From positions 1 to 10,785 of the forward strand of contig LSSK01001196.1 in the NCBI GenBank assembly GCA_001969505.1: a DNA stretch of 10,785 nucleotides, given 5' to 3'. Each line of letters opens with the position of its first letter. The stretch's first letter is position 1. The DNA is from Zancudomyces culisetae (Eukaryota; Kickxellomycota; Harpellomycetes; Harpellales; Legeriomycetaceae). Position numbers and translations under genes: made by a program. This document shows, piece by piece, positions 6,242 through 10,785 of the stretch. The notes under the pieces are model-generated. The model had not been told where the DNA came from, did no database searches, and worked only from the letters and a program-made list of their open reading frames with translations.

Positions 6242-7493
6242 GTCGTTGTGTTTTAGAACACTTTGTCCTACCCTAAATTGTTCTGTTTGTACTCCTTGAT
6301 CGTACCTATCTTTTTCATACTTTTTGTTAGTTTTGATTTTATCAACTACTAGATCTCTCAATTCTTTAAAATTTTATTTTTAAACTCTAATCGCTCTTTA
6401 ATAGACTCCTCAATATTCATATTGGTTTCGGTAAAGTTCCATGATTCAGGAGTAGTAATCTGTAATCCATATAACAACTCCGCTGGTGACTTTTTTGTTA
6501 TCCTGTTTTTGGTTGTTCTTATGACTAACAAAACTTTCCATAAATGCCTATCATAATTTACTTTGTCATGTTTGCAAGTTTTTGATAAAATATTTTTTAT
6601 AAACTGATTTTGCCTTTCTACTTGACCATTTGATTGTAGGCTGTATGCAGTGGTAGGTTTATGCTCAATTCCCATAAACTTGAAAAACTGTATAGTTGCT
6701 TCACTTAGAAAATTCGAACCCCTATCGGTTATAAGTTTTTTCGGAATTCCTTAGTTAGTAATGACATCATAAACCAAAAAATTAATAATTGTTTCTGATT
6801 CAATGCTAGGGACGGCTCTACAGATTGGCCTTTAGTTAAATAATATATTGCAGAGATTATGTAGCGATTACCATCAGTAGATATAGGGTAAATTGGTCCA
6901 ATTATATCTAAACCTAGGATTTCAAACGGCTTTACTGAAATTATTGGATTTGCTTTGTTTTTTCTTATTTGCGATGGTTTATAACGTTGGCAGACGTCAC
7001 AAAAATTAACCACATGTTTTGTTATTTCGAAGAGTTTTGGCGTACAGAATTTTTTCTTGACTAAATCAAATGTATTATGTATTCCCAAATGATTTACATT
7101 ATGCAATTCTCTATTATTTTCTTTGCAATAGAATTCATGGAGGACCTCCCTAATTCCAAATTTTTTTGAGTATTTGTATAATTTGTTGTCGATTAATTCG
7201 AATTTCAATGATTTCTTTCGTAATTCGACTCTTAAATTATCGTTGCTATTATTAGTATATGACTTGTTAGTTAAATAATTTTTTATGGCGGTATAATTTA
7301 GAATATCCATGTAGAATAAGGCTTTAAAATTTTCTTCATCTTCTTGTTCTACAAAATAATTATTTCCTAGATTTCTTAATATTATAATATTTGTGAATTG
7401 CTCCATATTTTTAACATCCTTATATTTTATATCAGATACACTATTAGTGGGTTCAATATCATCACTTTCTAGATTTGTCGTAACTGCTAAAGT
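6242..7493 (-). pseudogene. pol-1 integrase
   Basis: Integrase inserts the DNA copy of the element into the genome. The minus-strand frame ending at 6729 gives the zinc-binding H2C2 domain, with HLGIH (two His, about 7091-7077) and CDVC (about 7001-6990), then the first catalytic Asp in GLDIIGP at 6908-6906. A frameshift near 6812 and an in-frame TAA at 6753-6751 follow. The next frame carries the second Asp in TDRGSNF (6726-6724) and the catalytic Glu in SNGQVERQN (6618-6616). The second Asp and the Glu are separated by exactly 35 residues, the canonical D-X35-E. After a stop at 6358 the frame reads on through YDQGVQTEQFRVGQ to LKHND, where LTR C cuts in. The C-terminal region (chromodomain, if any) is missing. 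All three catalytic residues are retained although the gene is broken. Confidence 0.85.
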
Positions 7494-8007
7494 CCTTGAA
7501 ATAAGGTCGGCAGGATTGAACTTTCCTTTACGGTGTTCAAGTGTGTATTCGTACTCACGCAAGATGATCGCCCAACGTGCCAATCTCCCCGAGGCTTCTT
7601 TAGAATCAAACAGTCTAACTAATGCAGAATGGTCGGTAACTATTTTAAAGCTTCTTCCCCAAAGGTAATTACGAAATTGATTAACTGAATATATTATGGC
7701 TAACCCTTCTAATGTGTAATAGAATAGTTTTTTTCTGGTTTTCTTAAAGCACGACTAACGTAGGCAATGGGATGTTCTCTTCCCTCATGTATTTGGCTCA
7801 AAATTCCACCTACTCCTTGAATAGAGGCATCGGTTGTAACGATGAAGGGTATATCTCATTTTGGGTGCGCTAAAACAGGTGAAGTAGTTAACATTTTCTT
7901 CAATAATTCAAAAGCATTTTGATGGTCGCTTTCCACAGCCATATAGTATTTTTCTTCAATAAATTATTTAATGGCTGTGCTGTCATAGCGTAATTACATA
8001 TAAACTT
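7494..8007 (-). pseudogene. pol-1 RNase H
   Basis: RNase H removes the RNA strand during reverse transcription. On the minus strand the motifs TTDAS (catalytic Asp codon 7831-7829), LEGLAIIYSV (catalytic Glu region), VTDHSALV (Asp) and NPADLISR (last Asp, about 7508) appear in the order usual for gypsy elements. The region from 7980 to 7860 connects it to the RT thumb in a damaged frame. A TGA stop lies at 7858-7856, and a frameshift occurs near the YSIT/LEGL junction around 7725. The last part is continuous with the integrase frame starting at 7583. Confidence 0.8.
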
Positions 8008-8880
8008 TCAATAATAATTAGTAGTTCCCAGGAAACTTTGTAGCTCTTTAACGCTTTTAGATACTGGAATCTTTTCAATAGCTTGTATTTTTAACTGATC
8101 TGTTTCAATACCCTTGTTAGATATAATATGACCTAAATAATTTAACCTTGATTGCCCAAAACAACACTTTGTAGAGTTAAGCTTGATTTTGTTTATACGT
8201 AGTAGTTCAAACACTTCCTGCAAGTCCTTCACATGTTGATCTTGATCTTTTGAAAAGACCACTATATTATCTACAAATACCACTACTGTTCTCCATAAGA
8301 CTGAACCCAAGACACGTTCCATTAATCGTTGAAAGGTTGGTGGACTGTTGCAAAGTCCAAAAGGCATTACATTGTAACAGAATAATCCTTCGCCAGGTAT
8401 AGTAAACGCCGTTTTATGTTTGTCAGATTCCTTTAGTTTAACCTGCCAAAATCCGGACAGCGCGTCCAACGTACAAAATACAGCTGAACCATTATGAGCT
8501 TCAAAAATATCATTTATATTCGGTAAAGGATATGCATCTTTTTTCGTTACCTTATTTAACTTCCTTAATCTTAACATATTCTTAAAGATCCGTTCTTTTT
8601 CCAAACCGTTACTACTGGTGCACACCCGTCAGAGAAGCACGACTCTATAATTCCTTTTTCCTTCATAATTTTTACTCCAGCCTAACCAATTCCTTCATTA
8701 CATTAGGTTATCTGTAAGGTCTTATTTTTATTTGCTTTGAATCTCCTGTATCAATTTCGTGTTCTATAACGTTTGTCAATGTAAGTTCTTTATATTCTTC
8801 AGCAAATATTTCTTTGTATTCATCAACTAAATTTTTTATTTTAACGTTTAGATTTGGGTTTGGTAGTATATCTGTCAATA
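8008..8880 (-). pseudogene. pol-1 reverse transcriptase with FVDN at motif C
   Basis: RNA-directed DNA polymerase domain. The N-terminal part shows HEIDTGDSKQIKIRPYR followed by a TAA at 8710-8708, then IIESCFSDGCAPVV. A frameshift near 8580 leads into the long frame 8625-8008: DAYPLPNI, motif A LDALSGFWQV (Asp codon at 8466-8464), TAFTIPG, motif B MPFGLCNSPPTFQRLM, motif C VFVDNIVV, then LGHIISNKGIETD and SFLGTTNYY of the thumb. Motif C is normally Y-V-D-D in this group. Here the Tyr is Phe and the second Asp is Asn (codon 8268-8266), which should abolish polymerase activity. Otherwise the 200-residue central part is well kept. Confidence 0.9.
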
Positions 8881-9413
8881 CCTCTTTACCAATACCAAAT
8901 ATTTCAACGTCCGACTCTTTTGGTATTTCTGAAATTGCTTTATAACTTTCCTTATTAGTTGAAAAGTCAACACTAATGGTATGTATCCTGTAACAATCGA
9001 TAATTGTTGTTTATTGACATCCATGTTTGCCTTATATTTTTTCATCCAGTCAATACTTAGTATTATGATTTCTTTAGGTATATTCATAATTATAGCTTCT
9101 GTATTAAATTGTATCCCTGATATAAATATAGTAAATCGGTGATTTTGCCTAGCGAGAAATGTCTAGAGCCGTCGGCCGTAACTATCATTTCATTAGAGTT
9201 TTTATCAGATTTGTATCCTAGGTTATTTGCTAGTAATTCAGAAATTACATTGCAGGCTGCTCCAGTGTCTAAAATGGTGAGACAACCTTTTCCTTGCACC
9301 TTTACAAATGTCCGACAATTTGTAAGCTTTTCACTAATTAATGAGTTAATTGTAGTTGAGGCTGTAGATTCTTGACTTATTTTCACTAATTGTGATTGTA
9401 CTGTAGGTGCCAT
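8881..9413 (-). pseudogene. pol-1 aspartic protease
   Basis: Retropepsin-type protease that would process the polyprotein as a dimer. The minus-strand frame from 9413 contains the active-site motif LDTGAACNVI (Asp codon 9269-9267), intact and unlike pol-2, followed by the flap region VTADGSRH near 9180. A one-base frameshift near 9128 moves the reading into the frame from 9087, which carries the family C-terminal hallmark IILSIDWMKKYKANMD (usually ILG[IM]DW). A further frameshift near 8960 leads on to the RT. The Met at 9413 is unlikely to be a true start, since the protein would be made as part of a polyprotein. Confidence 0.85.
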
Positions 9414-9444
9414 ACGGATTAATTAAGAATACTTATGTTTGCTT

Positions 9445-9762
9445 TCACTTTCGATAAATCTTCCCACAAAAGTATTTTTTAGCCTCCTGCCTATTATGAT
9501 TGTAAGTATCATTGATATCATTTGAGATCTTGTATAATAGCATTATTAGAAGATGATATATTTCTGTTGGTGCGTGTTTTGCAGTTCTAATTTCTCTACG
9601 CTCCTGACAACTAGTATTTGGGTCCGTATTTGTGTTGAGATTTACTCTTTTCACTGTGGCTTGTTTCTCTGGGACTGAACTACTGTTAGCATTGCTTTTC
9701 CTTTTTTCAGCCATGTATACATCATTTTCAACTTCTTTGTCATTAGCAAAACTCTCAATCAT
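9445..9762 (-). pseudogene. pol-1 gag C-terminus with degenerate zinc knuckle
   Basis: A minus-strand frame of 105 residues just upstream of the protease, where the nucleocapsid end of gag should be. It is polar (KRKSNANSSSVPEK). Near the end, TYNHNRQEAKKYFC (about 9513-9472) has the spacing of a CCHC zinc knuckle, but only the last Cys remains: positions 1, 4 and 9 are Thr, His and Ala. This assignment is inference from spacing and position. The first codon (9762) lies directly against the edge of LTR A, so the Met start is accidental and the rest of gag has been displaced by the LTR A insertion. Confidence 0.55.
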
Positions 9763-10243
9763 TGTTATGAATACACATGTATCATATCAATATTGTATAT
9801 TTAATACAATATTAATTAATTTATATTAATGACAATACATATGTATCAGTATTATTATTTAATTTTAAGTTATCTTATTTAATTATTATATAATTATTAG
9901 TTTAAAAATTAATATTGATACAATGATCAAGATAAAATGTATCATCATTAATATTGAGTATATTAATGATATTAGTTTATTTGTTTATAAATATTAGTAT
10001 TATTATAAGTTTTAGTTTATATTAAAGTTTTAGTACAAACTTAATTGTATAAAAGGTGATACTTATTCCTTTAATGAACAATTAATATTGTCAATCTCGT
10101 TTAACAATAATAGAGATATTATTAACTAATATTATAATATTACTGTGTGTTTTAAACTAGATAATTAATAATAACTTTTATAAATTAACTGTGTGTTAAT
10201 TAGTTATTACCATCATTATTGTGTATGATATTGGTATCTAACA
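9763..10243 (+). mobile_element. 5' LTR of family A/B (copy A)
   Basis: It begins TGTTATGAATACACATG, ends TTGGTATCTAACA, and is 481 bp long, with 5-bp terminal inverted repeats TGTTA/TAACA. The second copy at 4061-4675 fixes both boundaries. It carries TATAAAAGG at 10048-10056 and is followed, after a 99-bp leader, by a gag frame on the same strand, so it is the 5' LTR of an element that extends beyond the window. It has inserted into pol-1 gag. The left target duplication would be near AATCA or ATCAT, and its partner lies outside the window. Confidence 0.85.
10048..10056 (+). promoter_or_regulatory. TATA box of LTR A
   Basis: TATAAAAGG stands out in the U3-R part of the LTR about 190 bases before its end. 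The corresponding site in LTR B is mutated. Confidence 0.55.
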
Positions 10244-10342
10244 TATTAACAAACTTCTCATTATAGTATAGTAAAATCAATTTACAATTAATAAAATTTT
10301 TCATCATTAGTTGATATAAAAATATTAAATAATTAATTCAAA
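10244..10342 (+). other. Leader between LTR A and gag
   Basis: This is 99 bases of AT-rich sequence between the LTR end and the gag ATG, where the primer-binding site should start at 10244-10246. It reads TATTAACAAACTTC, which I cannot match to a tRNA 3' end by memory. The site is either eroded or uses an unusual primer. Confidence 0.5.
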
Positions 10343-10785
10343 ATGAGTGTGGAGAATCAAAAAATTTTATCACAAACCAGACGCCCAGATATTAAAAAGT
10401 TTGATGGAAACCCGGACAATTTCAATTATTTTTCCGCAAACCTGGAGATGCATTTTTGGGCTAATGATATAGCGTTTAAAAATGAAAAAACAAAAATAGT
10501 ATTCATTGGAGCACATTTGGAAGGACATGCCGCCATGTGGTTTCAAGATTTGATCAGAACAAAAAGTGAATTATTGAAGGATTTTGCAGCATTTATGGAC
10601 ATTTCAGTACCAGTTTTTCGGACCCAAGTTACCAGATCAAGTGCGCAAATGGTTTGCGTAGATGCATTCAGGGTTCTAAATCGGTATTACAATATCCTAC
10701 TGAATTTAGAGAACTAGGTAGAGGTGCTGGATTTAAAGATGTTGCATTAATGGTTCAATTTATGAGAGGTTTAAACAAAAACATT
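10343..10785 (+). pseudogene. gag: gag of the LTR A element, frameshifted, runs off the window
   Basis: Capsid protein region of a Ty3/gypsy-type element. The start ATG at 10343 follows an A-rich context (TTCAAAATG). Residues 1-85 read as a retrotransposon gag domain, with IKKFDGNPDNFNYF, then FIGAHLEGHAAMWFQDL, whose Trp-containing helix is typical. At about 10605 a one-base shift is needed to reach GPKLPDQVRKW, and near 10650 a second shift reaches TEFREL and FMRGLNKNI, which stays open to the last base. Three frames are therefore used, with stops (for example TAG near 10657) in between, and the gene is not functional as written. The protease and pol of this element would lie beyond 10785. 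The zinc knuckle is not in the window. Confidence 0.8.

Larger units (their letters stand above)
6242..9762 (-). mobile_element. pol-1: decayed Ty3/gypsy element body (gag end to integrase)
   Basis: This is a 3.5-kb minus-strand retrotransposon body in the Ty3/gypsy order gag, protease, RT, RNase H, integrase, bounded by LTR A of another element at the 5' end and by LTR C at the 3' end. Its own LTRs are not visible in the window. Motifs of all pol domains are recognisable, but at least five frameshifts or stops interrupt it (near 9420, 9128, 8960, 8710, 8580, 7858, 7725, 6812 and 6753). Domain entries follow separately. Confidence 0.9.

Noticed and set aside
7393-7668. Plus-strand open frame of 91 codons
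   Set aside because: Antisense shadow of the pol-1 RNase H/integrase frame.
9139-9375. Plus-strand open frame of 78 codons
   Set aside because: Antisense of the pol-1 protease, including its DTGA motif.
4676-9762. RIP-like or deamination mutation signature, because two catalytic changes are G to A on the coding strand
   Set aside because: Only two sites were considered and their contexts differ (TpG and GpG). A copy-by-copy alignment would be needed before claiming it.
9632-9829. Plus-strand hydrophobic open frame, possible small membrane protein
   Set aside because: It runs across the junction between pol-1 gag and LTR A, so it spans two unrelated elements, and its hydrophobicity comes from antisense of a polar Lys/Ser/Asn-rich gag segment.
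10600-10660. Programmed ribosomal frameshift in gag
   Set aside because: Two shifts occur within a short distance inside the gag domain itself, with no slippery site that I can see. Decay or sequencing error is simpler.

Overview
This is a very AT-rich eukaryotic nuclear window, and nearly everything recognisable in it is decayed Ty3/gypsy-type LTR retrotransposon. The main evidence is reverse transcriptase, RNase H, integrase and aspartic protease motifs broken by stops and frameshifts, TATA-containing LTRs, and one putative coding exon with a splice acceptor. I cannot name the species. An AT-rich fungus, protist or invertebrate would all fit. I see no bacterial-type operons, rRNA or tRNA genes.

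Layout. (1) 1-3648 is mostly non-coding, with two short patches of richer base composition that may be host-gene exons on the minus strand (269-663 and 3108-3431). It also holds an unusual density of perfect inverted repeats, several arranged as adjacent hairpin pairs. (2) 3649-4675 holds two LTRs of different families placed head to head, four bases apart: LTR family C on the minus strand (3649-4056) and LTR family B/A on the plus strand (4061-4675). (3) 4676-5831 is a minus-strand pol fragment (protease to mid reverse transcriptase), here called pol-2. It is cut off at its 3' end by LTR B. (4) 5832-6241 is a second LTR C, now on the plus strand, so the two C LTRs are inverted relative to each other. 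(5) 6242-9762 is a longer minus-strand element, pol-1: gag end, protease, RT, RNase H, integrase. It is cut by LTR C at its 3' end and by LTR A at its 5' end. (6) 9763-10243 is LTR A on the plus strand, followed by a leader and a frameshifted gag (10343 to the window end) of its own element, which continues outside the window.

None of the elements looks able to move on its own. Pol-1 has an altered RT motif C (FVDN), pol-2 has an altered protease motif (DTEA), and gag is spread over three frames.

Two observations stand out. First, two short insertions, 4244-4382 (139 bp) inside LTR B and 5468-5588 (121 bp) inside the pol-2 protease, both begin TGTCA, end TGACA and are flanked by perfect 5-bp target duplications (CATCA and GGTGT). 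One has a clean empty site in LTR A, and the other interrupts a reading frame that resumes after it. They look like a miniature, LTR-like mobile family. Second, LTR C carries phased TTC/GAA arrays with 5-bp spacing that match heat-shock elements, upstream of a TATA box and a TCAGT initiator at normal spacing. This suggests a heat- or stress-inducible retrotransposon promoter.
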